A DNA stretch of 63,036 bases. Source: Kordia sp964351775. Its GTDB lineage: Bacteria; Bacteroidota; Bacteroidia; Flavobacteriales; Flavobacteriaceae. Where the stretch lies: NCBI GenBank assembly GCA_964351775.1, contig CAYGPQ010000007.1, forward strand, positions 1 to 63,036, read 5' to 3'. Shown here piece by piece: positions 25,913-34,704 of this stretch. The translations under genes and the position numbers were made by a program. The notes below the pieces were generated by a model. That model did not search any database. It saw only the letters and a list, made by a program, of their open reading frames with translations, and had not been told where the DNA came from. Within the stretch, counting starts at the first letter, position 1; each line of letters opens with the position of its first letter.

Positions 25913-25944
25913 AAAGCCGAAGTTCTAAACTTCGGCTTTTTTTA
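25913..25944 (+). terminator. Terminator after tRNA-Leu, repeat copy 1
   Basis: AAGCCGAAGTT (25914-25924) pairs with AACTTCGGCTT (25928-25938), followed by a T run. The same hairpin recurs after both S74 genes. Confidence 0.85.
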
Positions 25945-26091
25945 TTGGGTACAACATAGGTATAACAAAAGTATTTTTTCTCTACTATAAATCTTATTCA
26001 ATACACAATTCTTGCGCATACGTTTTGTAGTCACTTTAGTATAAATTATTGTATTTTTAAAATTCGAAACAGATGAATCAGTAGTTTATTT

Positions 26092-26106
26092 TATGGTTTT
26101 CCCGTA
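26092..26106. promoter_or_regulatory. Inverted repeat TATGG-N5-CCGTA, site A
   Basis: This is one of six 15-bp sites with the form TAyGG-N5-CCGTA (one degenerate). It lies 57 nt before the ATG of the first S74 gene. Confidence 0.6.
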
Positions 26107-26163
26107 ATTGTATATGGTTTTAAATAGTTAATTTATAGCTTATTAACCAAATAAATTCAAAAC

Positions 26164-27690
26164 ATGAAAAAAATTACATTAATTTTTGCGTTACTTTTTA
26201 GTGCACTTTGCTTTTCGCAAAACCAATCTTTTGGTACTGTGCAATCTTCAATCTTCAACCCAATCCCTCAACAATTTAGTGGACAAGAAATTTTTAGGTT
26301 TAGGCCTGGTTTGGTAACTCAATTAGAAAAAGGCAACGCTTTTGATTTCAATAATAGTCGTTGGTTTTCTATTGGTCGTTTAAATACAGGTAGCCAAACT
26401 GTATATGGTTTACGTTTTCAATTGGAAAACAGAGCAATCACTATGGGTTATCAGGATTTATTGGATGTAAATCCAAGAATTCAATGGATAGGTGCTGGTT
26501 CTTCTTCAGGAACTGACTTAGAGTTCAGAGCCGCAAATAGTTTTACATCGACGGGTTCTACACTAGTAGCCACGATGACCGACGATGGCAGAACCCTTTT
26601 TGGGAAGCCATTAACTACAAGTGAAACGAAAGTGGGTATTGATTACAGTGATATTGCTACTAACAGTAGAACAGGTATGACTGTACAAAATAATACTACT
26701 GAAGGTAATTATTATACGATTACAGGTTACAAATCAATCAATAATGTTTCTTGTACTATAAAAACGGGTATGAGTATTCAAAGTGATGGTGGCTCTTATG
26801 GGAATACAGGTCTTAGTGTTAGCTTACTAGACGGATATTATAATACGGGAGTAAGCTCATCTGTGCGAAGCCAAGCAACTGGAGGTAGCTCTAATGGTGT
26901 AAGAGGAACTGTTTATGGACCTAGTGGTGTAACTCCTACTGGTTTTGGAGCAGGTATTTATGGTAGTTCAACAGCAAGTACAAATAGATATGCAGGTTAT
27001 TTTAGTGGAAATGTAGTAGTGACTGGCTCATTTTCATCGGGTTCTGATAGAAAATTGAAACAAGACATTAAAACTGAGGAAAATATGTTGGAAAAATTAG
27101 CTCAGATAGATGCTGTAAATTATACATTTAAACCAAATGAGCAACTAAATCTACCAAATGGATTACAACATGGTTTTATAGCTCAAAATCTTGAAGAGGT
27201 TTTTCCTGAATTGGTATCTACGATTACAAAGCCTATTTTGGATGAAAACAACAAGGAGCTTGGTATGTACGAATATAAAGCTGTAAACTATATTGGAATG
27301 ATTTCAATTTTAACTTCTAGTTTAAACGAAATGAACGAAAAAATGGTTGCGTTGGAAAGTGAATTGGAAGATATGAAAAGACAAGTTGCATCTAGTAGAG
27401 AAACTAAATTAGAGGACCAGAATGATACTGGAGATGTAGGGTTTTCAATGGAACAAAATAAACCGAATCCTTTTAAGGATCAAACCATTGTTAACTACAC
27501 GTTGCCAAGTAACACCAAAGCAACCATTGCCGTTGTTGATTTATCAGGAAAGTTTATCAAGGAATACGATTTGTCAAGTGAAAAAGGGCAACTAATTATC
27601 AATTCAGGAGATATAGGAAAAGGAATCTTTATCTACACTTTAATTTCAGACAATGAAGTCATCATCTCTAAAAAGATGATTATAAGATAA
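26164..27690 (+). CDS. T9SS-sorted protein with S74 tail-fibre chaperone domain, copy 1
   Basis: The 508-residue protein has a signal peptide (MKKITLIFALLFSALCFSQ). A long beta-rich, Ser/Thr/Gly-rich region follows. A peptidase S74-type intramolecular chaperone domain lies at about 298-400 (SDRKLKQDIKT, HGFIAQNLEEVFPELV), then a coiled coil and a C-terminal T9SS sorting domain (MEQNKPNPFKDQTIVNYTLP to the end). S74 domains help trimers fold and may cleave themselves off. T9SS exports and anchors the protein at the cell surface. It is the first of a tandem pair. Confidence 0.88.
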   Translation: MKKITLIFALLFSALCFSQNQSFGTVQSSIFNPIPQQFSGQEIFRFRPGLVTQLEKGNAFDFNNSRWFSIGRLNTGSQTVYGLRFQLENRAITMGYQDLLDVNPRIQWIGAGSSSGTDLEFRAANSFTSTGSTLVATMTDDGRTLFGKPLTTSETKVGIDYSDIATNSRTGMTVQNNTTEGNYYTITGYKSINNVSCTIKTGMSIQSDGGSYGNTGLSVSLLDGYYNTGVSSSVRSQATGGSSNGVRGTVYGPSGVTPTGFGAGIYGSSTASTNRYAGYFSGNVVVTGSFSSGSDRKLKQDIKTEENMLEKLAQIDAVNYTFKPNEQLNLPNGLQHGFIAQNLEEVFPELVSTITKPILDENNKELGMYEYKAVNYIGMISILTSSLNEMNEKMVALESELEDMKRQVASSRETKLEDQNDTGDVGFSMEQNKPNPFKDQTIVNYTLPSNTKATIAVVDLSGKFIKEYDLSSEKGQLIINSGDIGKGIFIYTLISDNEVIISKKMIIR

Positions 27691-27736
27691 TTTAAAAAGT
27701 AATTTTTACTTTAAAAACCTTCAAGTCACAAAGCAA

Positions 27737-27767
27737 AAGCCGAAGTTCTAAACTTCGGCTTTTTTTG
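27737..27767 (+). terminator. Terminator, repeat copy 2
   Basis: The hairpin is the same as that after tRNA-Leu (AAGCCGAAGTT, loop CTA, AACTTCGGCTT, T run) and follows the first S74 gene. Confidence 0.85.
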
Positions 27768-27843
27768 TGGGTAAATTTTACAATCATTTCTAAATAAACA
27801 ATCATGCTTAACATGTTTCATTGATTTGTAACACGCTCATTTT

Positions 27844-27858
27844 TATGGTTTTACCGTA
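27844..27858. promoter_or_regulatory. Inverted repeat TATGG-N5-CCGTA, site B
   Basis: The site is 57 nt before the ATG of the second S74 gene, the same spacing as site A. Confidence 0.6.
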
Positions 27859-27915
27859 ATTGGTTATAGTTTTAAATAGTTAATTTAAAGGATATTAACC
27901 AATAAATTTAAAAAC

Positions 27916-29442
27916 ATGAAAAAAATTACATTTGTTTTCGCATTATTTTTTACTGCTATTTGTTTTTCTCAAATTGTAGTGCAACCCGTTCCTCGAAATC
28001 AATCCTTTGATGCTGTACAATCAACAATTAATAATCCAATACCGCAACAATTTGGTACAGGAGAAATTTTTAGGTTCAGACCTGGTTTAGTCACCCAATT
28101 AGACAAAGGGAACGCTTTTGATTTCAACAACAGTCGATGGTTTTCTATCGGGAAATTAAGAACAGGTACGCAGACTGTATTTGGCTTACGTTTTCAGTTA
28201 CCGAACACAGCGATTACGATGGGATATCAGGATATAGCTGATTTAAACCCACGAATTCAATGGGTAGGATCGGGAACCGATTTAGAATTCAGAGCGGCAA
28301 ATAGTTTTACATCAACTAGTTCTACGCTTGTAGCAACGATGACCAATGATGGAAGAACCTATTTTGGAAATCCATTAGCCGCATTTGATACAAAAGTTAG
28401 TATTGATTATACAGAAGTAAGTGGAAGTTCTTCGCGTGTAGGTTTAACTTTAGAAAGTGATGCTAGTCAAAATGGTGTTTTTACCACAGGAATAAGATCA
28501 GTGAACAATGCTGGAGGATTTATTAAAACGGGCTTGGATATTGAAAGTACTATTGGTTCTTCCGTCGAAAATACAGGTATTAATGTTCGTTTAAACGGAG
28601 GAACTCGAAATACTGGAGTAAGAGCATTTGTAACAGATAATGGTAGTGATGGTCCAACGTATGGTATTTTTGGATCAATAGCCAGTACTGCTGATGTAGT
28701 AGTTCCTGCTTTTGGAGCAGCTATTTATGGTACTTCATCAACAGACCCAAATCGATTTGCAGGTTATTTTAATGGAAATGTTTTTGTGACTGGAACATTT
28801 ACAGTTTCCGATAAGAAATTAAAAGACAATATCAAAAGTGATGAAAATGTTTTAGAAAAGTTAACACAGTTAGATGCTGTAACCTATACATTTAAACCAA
28901 ATGACAAACTAAATTTACCACAGGAATTGCAACATGGATTTTTAGCGCAAAACCTTGAAGAAGTTTTTCCTGAATTGGTGACTACAATTAAGAAACCTAT
29001 TTTTGATAAAGACAATAAACTCATTGAAGAATATGAATACAAAGCTGTTAATTATGTTGGCTTGATTTCAATTTTAACTTCGAGTTTAAAAGAATTAAAT
29101 GAAGCATCAACCGCAAGAATAAGTGAATTAAATGAAAGAATAGAAGCTCTAGAAAGTAAATTAGGTATTCAGAATGATATTGAAGAAGTAGTATTTTCAA
29201 TGGAGCAAAATAAACCGAATCCTTTTACAAATCAAACCGTGGTAAATTACACATTACCAAGTAATACAAAAGCAACGATTGCAGTTGTTGATTTATCGGG
29301 TAAGTTTATCAGAGAATACGATTTATTAAGTGAAAAAGGGCAATTGATTATCAATTCTGGTGATATAGGAAAAGGGATATTTATTTATACCTTAATTTCA
29401 GATAATGAAGTAATTATTTCTAAAAAGATGATTGTACGATAA
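27916..29442 (+). CDS. T9SS-sorted protein with S74 tail-fibre chaperone domain, copy 2
   Basis: This is a tandem paralogue of the 26164 gene, with exactly the same length (508 residues) and domain order: signal peptide (ending CFSQ), beta-rich stalk, S74 domain (SDKKLKDNIKSDENVLEKL, HGFLAQNLEEVFPELV), coiled coil and T9SS sorting tail. The ends and the S74 domain are nearly identical between copies. The central region (about 160-285) differs most, as expected if it is the exposed, ligand-facing part. Confidence 0.88.
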   Translation: MKKITFVFALFFTAICFSQIVVQPVPRNQSFDAVQSTINNPIPQQFGTGEIFRFRPGLVTQLDKGNAFDFNNSRWFSIGKLRTGTQTVFGLRFQLPNTAITMGYQDIADLNPRIQWVGSGTDLEFRAANSFTSTSSTLVATMTNDGRTYFGNPLAAFDTKVSIDYTEVSGSSSRVGLTLESDASQNGVFTTGIRSVNNAGGFIKTGLDIESTIGSSVENTGINVRLNGGTRNTGVRAFVTDNGSDGPTYGIFGSIASTADVVVPAFGAAIYGTSSTDPNRFAGYFNGNVFVTGTFTVSDKKLKDNIKSDENVLEKLTQLDAVTYTFKPNDKLNLPQELQHGFLAQNLEEVFPELVTTIKKPIFDKDNKLIEEYEYKAVNYVGLISILTSSLKELNEASTARISELNERIEALESKLGIQNDIEEVVFSMEQNKPNPFTNQTVVNYTLPSNTKATIAVVDLSGKFIREYDLLSEKGQLIINSGDIGKGIFIYTLISDNEVIISKKMIVR

Positions 29443-29470
29443 TTTGATAAAATCTATCATTCACATAGCA

Positions 29471-29500
29471 AAAGCCGAAGTTCTAAACTTTGGCTTTTTT
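29471..29500 (+). terminator. Terminator, repeat copy 3
   Basis: This is the third copy of the AAGCCGAAGTT hairpin, with one change in the right arm (AACTTTGGCTT) that leaves a G-U pair. It follows the second S74 gene. Confidence 0.8.
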
Positions 29501-29588
29501 GTTTGAAAAAAAATAGATATAGCTTTTCGTAATTTTCATTCAATTTGAGTATTTGAAATTTACAGTAGATTTGTAACATTCTCATTTT

Positions 29589-29604
29589 TAAGGTTTTTAT
29601 CGTA
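29589..29604. promoter_or_regulatory. Degenerate inverted repeat, site C
   Basis: TAAGG-N6-TCGTA is a weak form of the TAyGG-N5-CCGTA site. It is still 57 nt before the ATG of the precursor peptide at 29662, which supports it being a real, diverged copy. Confidence 0.45.
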
Positions 29605-29661
29605 ATTCTGTTTAACTTTTTATGAATATTTTTAAACAAAATTAATTTAAAATATCATATC

Positions 29662-29847
29662 ATGAAAAAAAGAAACATCAAAAAAATTACATTCAAGAAA
29701 AGTATTATTTCCAACCTAGCTAAAGATAGCTTAAAAGGAGGAACAAGAACATCTAACCTTTGCACCGCAGTATGTACAGGACAATGTCCGCCAATGACAG
29801 ACGGTTGCTTTACATTGGATAATGGTAGTGCATGTATCTGTTTATAA
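29662..29847 (+). CDS. GG-leader Cys-rich precursor peptide 1 (lanthipeptide-like)
   Basis: The 61-residue peptide has a Lys-rich leader (MKKRNIKKITFKKSIISNL) ending in LKGG. A 34-residue core follows with six Cys and several Ser/Thr. This is the layout of Bacteroidetes RiPP precursors, with a leader recognised by a modification enzyme and a GG site cut by a C39-type exporter. No such enzyme is encoded in the window, so modification would act in trans. It could also be an unmodified disulfide-rich peptide. Confidence 0.7.
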   Translation: MKKRNIKKITFKKSIISNLAKDSLKGGTRTSNLCTAVCTGQCPPMTDGCFTLDNGSACICL

Positions 29848-29869
29848 CACTTTAAGTTTATAGTAAGTA

Positions 29870-29896
29870 AAAGCGAGCTTTGGCTCGCTTTTTTTA
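29870..29896 (+). terminator. Terminator after precursor peptide 1
   Basis: AAAGCGAGC pairs with GCTCGCTTT across a TTTG loop and is followed by a T run. Confidence 0.85.
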
Positions 29897-30000
29897 TGCA
29901 GTCTTTTCAAATAGTTGATTTTCTGTTAATTTTGTTAAAGTTTTTCATACAATATAAATTATTACTTACTTTAATAACTTAACCAAAATTATTTTTAATC

Positions 30001-30231
30001 ATGAAAAAAAAGAGCATCAAAAACTTATCATTAAACAAAAATTCAATCTCTAGTTTGCACGCAGCCCAAGGTATTGGAGGAAAGGAAAATTCAATTCAAA
30101 TATGTATTCTTACATTAGTTGATCAAAACGGAAATAACATTTGTTATAACACAATTTTTAATTGTAACACGATCCGAATTGGTTGTGTAAAGACAAATGA
30201 AGTAGACACAAACACATATCCTATTTGTTAA
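30001..30231 (+). CDS. GG-leader Cys-containing precursor peptide 2
   Basis: The 76-residue peptide has a leader MKKKSIKNLSLNKNSISSL ending GIGG. The 49-residue core has five Cys and is Asn/Thr/Ile-rich. The leader matches the others in its L.L.KNSIS.L block. Unlike its neighbours, its promoter region lacks the TAyGG-N5-CCGTA site. It has TGTTAA repeats (29933-29948) at about that position instead. Confidence 0.68.
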   Translation: MKKKSIKNLSLNKNSISSLHAAQGIGGKENSIQICILTLVDQNGNNICYNTIFNCNTIRIGCVKTNEVDTNTYPIC

Positions 30232-30256
30232 AAATAGTCTATAAATTTAAAAATTG

Positions 30257-30279
30257 AGTGAGCTTTGGCTCACTTTTTT
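30257..30279 (+). terminator. Terminator after precursor peptide 2
   Basis: AGTGAGC pairs with GCTCACT across a TTTG loop and is followed by a T run. Confidence 0.8.
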
Positions 30280-30298
30280 ATAACCATACAGATGATTT

Positions 30299-30313
30299 TA
30301 TGGTTTTACCGTA
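30299..30313. promoter_or_regulatory. Inverted repeat TATGG-N5-CCGTA, site D
   Basis: The site is 53 nt before the ATG of precursor peptide 3. Its 15 bases are identical to site B. Confidence 0.6.
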
Positions 30314-30366
30314 CATATTGTTTGTGTAATTATGTATTTTTAAGAATTAACTTAAAAACTTTAAAC

Positions 30367-30561
30367 ATGAAAAAACTACATTTTAAAAATCTGAAACTGA
30401 ACAAAAAGTCAGTATCTAATTTAGCTCAAAACTCACTAGTTGGTGGAACAAATTGGCCACCAAGAGAAACACCTTCACAAAGTTGTTTTGAAGGAGAGTG
30501 TGCACCTCCAACTCAAACAGGTTCATGGTGTCTTACAGGATATCAAACCAACTGTCAATAA
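30367..30561 (+). CDS. GG-leader Cys-containing precursor peptide 3
   Basis: The 64-residue peptide starts at the ATG at 30367 (MKKLHFKNLKLNKKSVSNL) and has a leader ending LVGG. The core has four Cys and is Pro/Thr/Gln-rich. An upstream start at 30265 is open but would run through the terminator of the previous gene and through site D, so it is rejected. Confidence 0.68.
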   Translation: MKKLHFKNLKLNKKSVSNLAQNSLVGGTNWPPRETPSQSCFEGECAPPTQTGSWCLTGYQTNCQ

Positions 30562-30575
30562 AAAAAGGGTATAAA

Positions 30576-30604
30576 AAAAGCTTCTCCCAACGGAGAAGCT
30601 TTTA
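30576..30604. terminator. Bidirectional terminator
   Basis: AAAAGCTTCTCC pairs with GGAGAAGCTTTT across a 4-nt CAAC loop. It sits between convergent precursor peptide 3 and the LEA-like lipoprotein gene. Confidence 0.85.
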
Positions 30605-30630
30605 CTTTTGTATCCAAAAAGAAACAAATC

Positions 30631-31020
30631 TTAGTGACCTGCAGCTTTTTCTTTTAAATCGTTCGCAGCTTTCTTAGTATCTTCAACCGCTTTGTTTGCA
30701 GCATCTTTTACGTCTTCTGCAGCTTTTTCAGCTCCATCCTTTACATCTTTAACTACCTCTTTTGCTCCATCAACTGCATCTTTCGCAGCGTCTTTAGTTG
30801 CATCAATAGCGTCATTTGCAGCGTCTTTTGTTGCGTCAACGGCATCATTTGCAGCATCTTTAGTTGCATCAACCGCATTTTTTGTAGCATCTTCAACATC
30901 TTTTACTACTTCACCAGCTTTATCAGCAGCCTTATCTCCTTCTTTCTTTACTTCTTCACATGAAGTTACTCCGAATGCTAAAGCAACAACCAATGCAGCA
31001 CTTAAAATTACTTTTTTCAT
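30631..31020 (-). CDS. LEA-like lipoprotein with 11-residue repeats
   Basis: The 129-residue protein has a lipoprotein signal (FGVTSC, Cys21). Nearly all the rest is an Ala/Lys/Asp amphipathic helix with tandem units like DATKDAANDAV. This 11-residue period is typical of late-embryogenesis-abundant and apolipoprotein-like proteins, which protect membranes or proteins under drying or osmotic stress. The composition is highly biased, so database matches would need care. Confidence 0.72.
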   Translation of the reverse strand: MKKVILSAALVVALAFGVTSCEEVKKEGDKAADKAGEVVKDVEDATKNAVDATKDAANDAVDATKDAANDAIDATKDAAKDAVDGAKEVVKDVKDGAEKAAEDVKDAANKAVEDTKKAANDLKEKAAGH

Positions 31021-31156
31021 CTCTTTATCTATTTATTGTTAAATCTAACAGCAATGTTAAGATTTCTTTTGCTGATTCACAAAGAATGTTTTAACATCTT
31101 TTTAACATTCTGTGAAATTATCATTTTAACAGTTGAAAGGTAATCTTTCAGAATTC

Positions 31157-32401
31157 TTATTTTTTGGAAAGATATGCCATTATAATTTCACTTGCATTAC
31201 CATTAGCATGCACATAGTCACGATTGATAACGCCAACCGAAACTCTAAAATCAGTACCTTTTAGCAAGTTTGTTAGTGTATGCTGAAATTCAACTTGAGA
31301 CTTCACAGAAAGTACACCACCAAGCTGTACCAAATCTTTTGCTTCTTTAAACCCTTCATAATGTTTGCCAATGATAACAGGAATCCCAAAAACGGCAGGT
31401 TCTAAGGTGTTGTGCAAGCCTGTACTTCCCATGCCACCGCCAATGTATGCAATGTCAGCATAACTGTATATTTTTGTCAAAATTCCGATGGTATCCACAA
31501 TAAAAACATCAAACTGACTTAAATTTTTGTGCTGATCTAATTCCGAAAATAATACAGTCGATTTTGTAATGCTATTTTTTAACTTTTGAATCTCTTGCGA
31601 TTTAATAGTGTGTGGCGCAATAATATACTTGCAATCTTCTTTAGAAGTATTGATAAAAGGAACAACTAATGCTTCATCTTCTGCCCAACTACTTCCGATG
31701 ACAACACAGGTTTTATCATGCTTAAAATTAGCAATAAAGGGCAATGAATTGTCACGCTGTAAAATCTCTAAAACTCTATCAAAACGAGTGTCTCCACTAA
31801 TAGTTACGTTTGTATATTGAATATTCTCTAATAGTTTTTTTGAAGTTTCATCTTGTACAAAAATATGCTGAAACGCATGCAATGATTTTCGCATCCAACC
31901 GCCATAAAATTTAAAAAATGCTTGTGAAGATCTAAAAATAGTAGAAATAGAAATGGTATGGATCTGTTGCTTTTTTAATTCAGCTAAATAATTTGGCCAA
32001 AATTCGTACTTCACAAATACCACTAATTCTGGATGCACTAAGTTGATAAATTTTCGTGCGTTAGCTTTCGTGTCAAGCGGTAAATAGGTAATAATATCTG
32101 CAACGCCACTATCTTTTTTTACTTCATATCCAGAAGGAGAAAAAAATGTCAACACAAATTTGTGACGCGGAAACTTCTTCTTTAATGCTTCTAAAACTGG
32201 CAAACCTTGTTCGTATTCGCCCAAAGAAGCCGTATGAAACCAAATGACTTTGTCTTCTCTTTTAAGTTGATTTGATAAAGTTTCAAAAACGGTCTTTCTA
32301 CCTTGTACAAAAAGCCCCAATTTCTTATGAAATAGTGCTACTATTTTCAGAAATAAACTCGTAATATGAACCAATATGTTGTAGATGAAATACAAAAGCA
32401 A
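31157..32401 (-). CDS. waaA: 3-deoxy-D-manno-octulosonic acid (Kdo) transferase
   Basis: The 414-residue protein has an N-terminal membrane anchor and the GT30 N-terminal motif (WFHTASLGEYEQGLPVLEAL). The C-terminal GT-B half has IGSSWAEDEALV and a GGGMGSTGLHNTLEPAVFG region with the acidic nucleotide-sugar site. It adds Kdo from CMP-Kdo to lipid A at the inner membrane. It is divergent from the DegT aminotransferase. Confidence 0.93.
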   Translation of the reverse strand: MLLYFIYNILVHITSLFLKIVALFHKKLGLFVQGRKTVFETLSNQLKREDKVIWFHTASLGEYEQGLPVLEALKKKFPRHKFVLTFFSPSGYEVKKDSGVADIITYLPLDTKANARKFINLVHPELVVFVKYEFWPNYLAELKKQQIHTISISTIFRSSQAFFKFYGGWMRKSLHAFQHIFVQDETSKKLLENIQYTNVTISGDTRFDRVLEILQRDNSLPFIANFKHDKTCVVIGSSWAEDEALVVPFINTSKEDCKYIIAPHTIKSQEIQKLKNSITKSTVLFSELDQHKNLSQFDVFIVDTIGILTKIYSYADIAYIGGGMGSTGLHNTLEPAVFGIPVIIGKHYEGFKEAKDLVQLGGVLSVKSQVEFQHTLTNLLKGTDFRVSVGVINRDYVHANGNASEIIMAYLSKK

Positions 32402-32493
32402 TGAGTTTACGGCTAAAATACATTCTTTCGATTAAATTCATTGGGTATCGTTGTACAATTTTGTAATATTGTTACAACAAAAGAAAGATAGGA

Positions 32494-33651
32494 ATGAAGA
32501 AAATCCAAATGGTCGATCTTAAAGGTCAATACACACAAATCAAAGACCAAGTTGATCAATCCGTATTAGATGTTATTGCATCTTCCGCATTCATAAACGG
32601 ACCCGAAGTACACGCATTTCAAAAAGAATTAGAAACATATTTAGACGTAAAACATGTCATTCCATGTGCCAATGGAACCGATGCTTTGCAAATAGCAATG
32701 ATGGGACTTGGATTGAAACCAGGTGATGAAGTCATTACTGCCGATTTTACGTTTGCAGCAACTGTTGAGGTAATTGCATTACTACAATTAACACCTGTAT
32801 TGGTGGATGTGGAAAAAGATTCGTTTAATATTGACCCTGAGGCAGTTCGTAAAGCAATCACACCCAAAACAAAAGCCATTGTTCCGGTGCATTTATTTGG
32901 ACAATGTGCCAATATGGACGCTATTATGGAAATTGCAAAAGAACATGATATATATGTAATAGAAGATAACGCACAGGCCATTGGAGCAAGTTATACATTT
33001 GCAGATGGAAGTGTGAAAAAAGCAGGCGGAATTGGTCATGTTGCTTCAACTTCTTTCTTCCCCTCAAAAAACTTAGGTTGCTATGGAGATGGTGGTGCTA
33101 TTTTTACAAACGATGATGAGTTAGCACATACCATCAGAGGAATCGTAAATCACGGAATGTACAAACGCTATCATCATGATGTTGTGGGTGTAAATTCACG
33201 ATTAGACTCTATTCAAGCAGCCATTTTACGAATCAAATTGTCACATTTAGATGCCTACAACGCTGCACGTCAAAATGCCGCTCGTGCATACAATGCCGCA
33301 TTCTATGGAAATGAAAAAATAATTACACCGCAATTATCAAAATCGTGCGAAAACCCTATCTGTACTGGCTGTAACTGTCATGTATTTCATCAATATACAT
33401 TGCGTGTTATGGATGTCGACAGAGACGCTTTAGCAGCACATTTAAACGAAACAGGAATTCCTTGTGGCGTGTATTATCCAATTCCATTACATGCGCAAAA
33501 AGCATACAAAGATGAACGTTATAACGAAGCCGATTTTCCAATAACGAATCAATTGGTACAAGAAGTAATTTCACTACCAATGCACACAGAATTAGACGAT
33601 GAACAAATAGCATTCATCTCAAAAACGATATTGGATTTTGTGAATAGATAA
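32494..33651 (+). CDS. DegT/DnrJ/EryC1/StrS family aminotransferase
   Basis: The 385-residue protein matches PLP-dependent sugar aminotransferases. It has PCANGTDALQIA, an Asp/Gln pair (EDNAQAIGA), and the PLP lysine in SFFPSKNLGCYGDGGA. It probably aminates a keto-sugar nucleotide for surface polysaccharide. An unusual Cys cluster, CENPICTGCNC, sits before the HVFHQYTLRV strand. The next gene is galE, 27 nt downstream. Confidence 0.9.
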   Translation: MKKIQMVDLKGQYTQIKDQVDQSVLDVIASSAFINGPEVHAFQKELETYLDVKHVIPCANGTDALQIAMMGLGLKPGDEVITADFTFAATVEVIALLQLTPVLVDVEKDSFNIDPEAVRKAITPKTKAIVPVHLFGQCANMDAIMEIAKEHDIYVIEDNAQAIGASYTFADGSVKKAGGIGHVASTSFFPSKNLGCYGDGGAIFTNDDELAHTIRGIVNHGMYKRYHHDVVGVNSRLDSIQAAILRIKLSHLDAYNAARQNAARAYNAAFYGNEKIITPQLSKSCENPICTGCNCHVFHQYTLRVMDVDRDALAAHLNETGIPCGVYYPIPLHAQKAYKDERYNEADFPITNQLVQEVISLPMHTELDDEQIAFISKTILDFVNR

Positions 33652-33678
33652 TTGCAAACCATCACAAATTTTTAAAAT

Positions 33679-34704
33679 TTGAAAAAAATACTTGTTACAG
33701 GCGGATTAGGCTATATTGGCTCACACACAGTTGTAGCGCTGCAATTAGCTGGGTTCGAAGTTGTAATTATTGATAACTTATCAAATTCGTCTTTAGACGT
33801 ATTACCTGGTATAGAAACGATTTCTGGCGTGCAACCACAGTTTGAAGAATTGGATTTGCGTGACAAAGCAGCCACAATTTCTTTCTTTAAAAAACACCAA
33901 GATATTGAAGGAATCATTCACTTTGCAGCGAGTAAAGCCGTTGGTGAAAGTGTCACGAATCCGTTGTTGTATTATGAAAATAATCTATCAACCTTGATTA
34001 CCATTTTACAGCAAATTCAATATAAAGAACATATTTCATTTATATTTAGTTCTTCGTGTACGGTATACGGTCAACCCGAAACAATGCCGATTTCAGAAAA
34101 TGCTCCCATAAAAAAAGCGTTCTCCCCGTATGGAAATACAAAACAAATTGGAGAAGAAATTCTTGAAGATACAGCTCGAATCGCGAAAGGACTTCAAGTA
34201 ATTTCATTGCGTTATTTTAATCCAATTGGCGCACATCAAAGTACTGAAATAGGCGAGTTGCCCGATGGTGTTCCGCAAAACTTAGTGCCTTTTATCACAC
34301 AAACTGCCATTGGTTTACGAAAAGAATTATCGGTTTTTGGGAACGATTACCCTACGGAAGATGGCACATGTATTCGTGACTATATCCACGTAGTAGATCT
34401 CGCGGAAGCGCACGTCATCGCTTTAAAAAGATTATTGAGTAAACAGCCCGAAACCTCTTTTGAAGTCTTTAATATTGGCACAGGAAAAGGAAGTTCGGTC
34501 TTAGAAGTTATCGAAAGTTTTGAGCGCGTAAGTCAACAAAAGCTGAACTATAAAATTGTTGATCGGAGAGAAGGCGATGTCATTTCTGCGTATGCAGATA
34601 CCACCAAAGCAAATACTGTTTTAGGCTGGAAAGCACAATCAACGTTAGATGAAGCCATGCTTTCGGCTTGGAAATGGGAGCAGAAGATTAGAAAAACCAA
34701 CTAA
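33679..34704 (+). CDS. galE: UDP-glucose 4-epimerase
   Basis: The 341-residue protein has the Rossmann motif GGLGYIGS, the catalytic Ser in SSSCTVYG, YGNTKQIGEE with the Tyr-x-x-x-Lys pair, and the full-length GalE body. It interconverts UDP-glucose and UDP-galactose. The start is TTG at 33679: MKKILVTGGLGYIGS is the family's normal beginning and no ATG is near. With the aminotransferase before it, it supplies surface sugars. Confidence 0.94.
   Translation: MKKILVTGGLGYIGSHTVVALQLAGFEVVIIDNLSNSSLDVLPGIETISGVQPQFEELDLRDKAATISFFKKHQDIEGIIHFAASKAVGESVTNPLLYYENNLSTLITILQQIQYKEHISFIFSSSCTVYGQPETMPISENAPIKKAFSPYGNTKQIGEEILEDTARIAKGLQVISLRYFNPIGAHQSTEIGELPDGVPQNLVPFITQTAIGLRKELSVFGNDYPTEDGTCIRDYIHVVDLAEAHVIALKRLLSKQPETSFEVFNIGTGKGSSVLEVIESFERVSQQKLNYKIVDRREGDVISAYADTTKANTVLGWKAQSTLDEAMLSAWKWEQKIRKTN

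Noticed and set aside
30265..30366. Longer start for precursor peptide 3
   Set aside because: The extra 34 codons span the terminator of the previous gene and the TAyGG-N5-CCGTA site, and the Met at 30367 begins the typical leader.
30692..31042. 116-codon plus-strand frame, Ala/Ser-rich, opposite the LEA-like gene; also considered as a CRISPR or satellite repeat
   Set aside because: The repeats are codon-level copies of the 11-residue protein repeat. They lack the conserved direct repeats and unique spacers of CRISPR, and the opposite frame follows from the same repeats.
31083..31111. AGAATGTT/AACATTCT inverted repeat upstream of the LEA-like gene
   Set aside because: The 8-bp arms with a 13-nt AT-rich spacer are weak for this base composition, and no second copy was found in the window.
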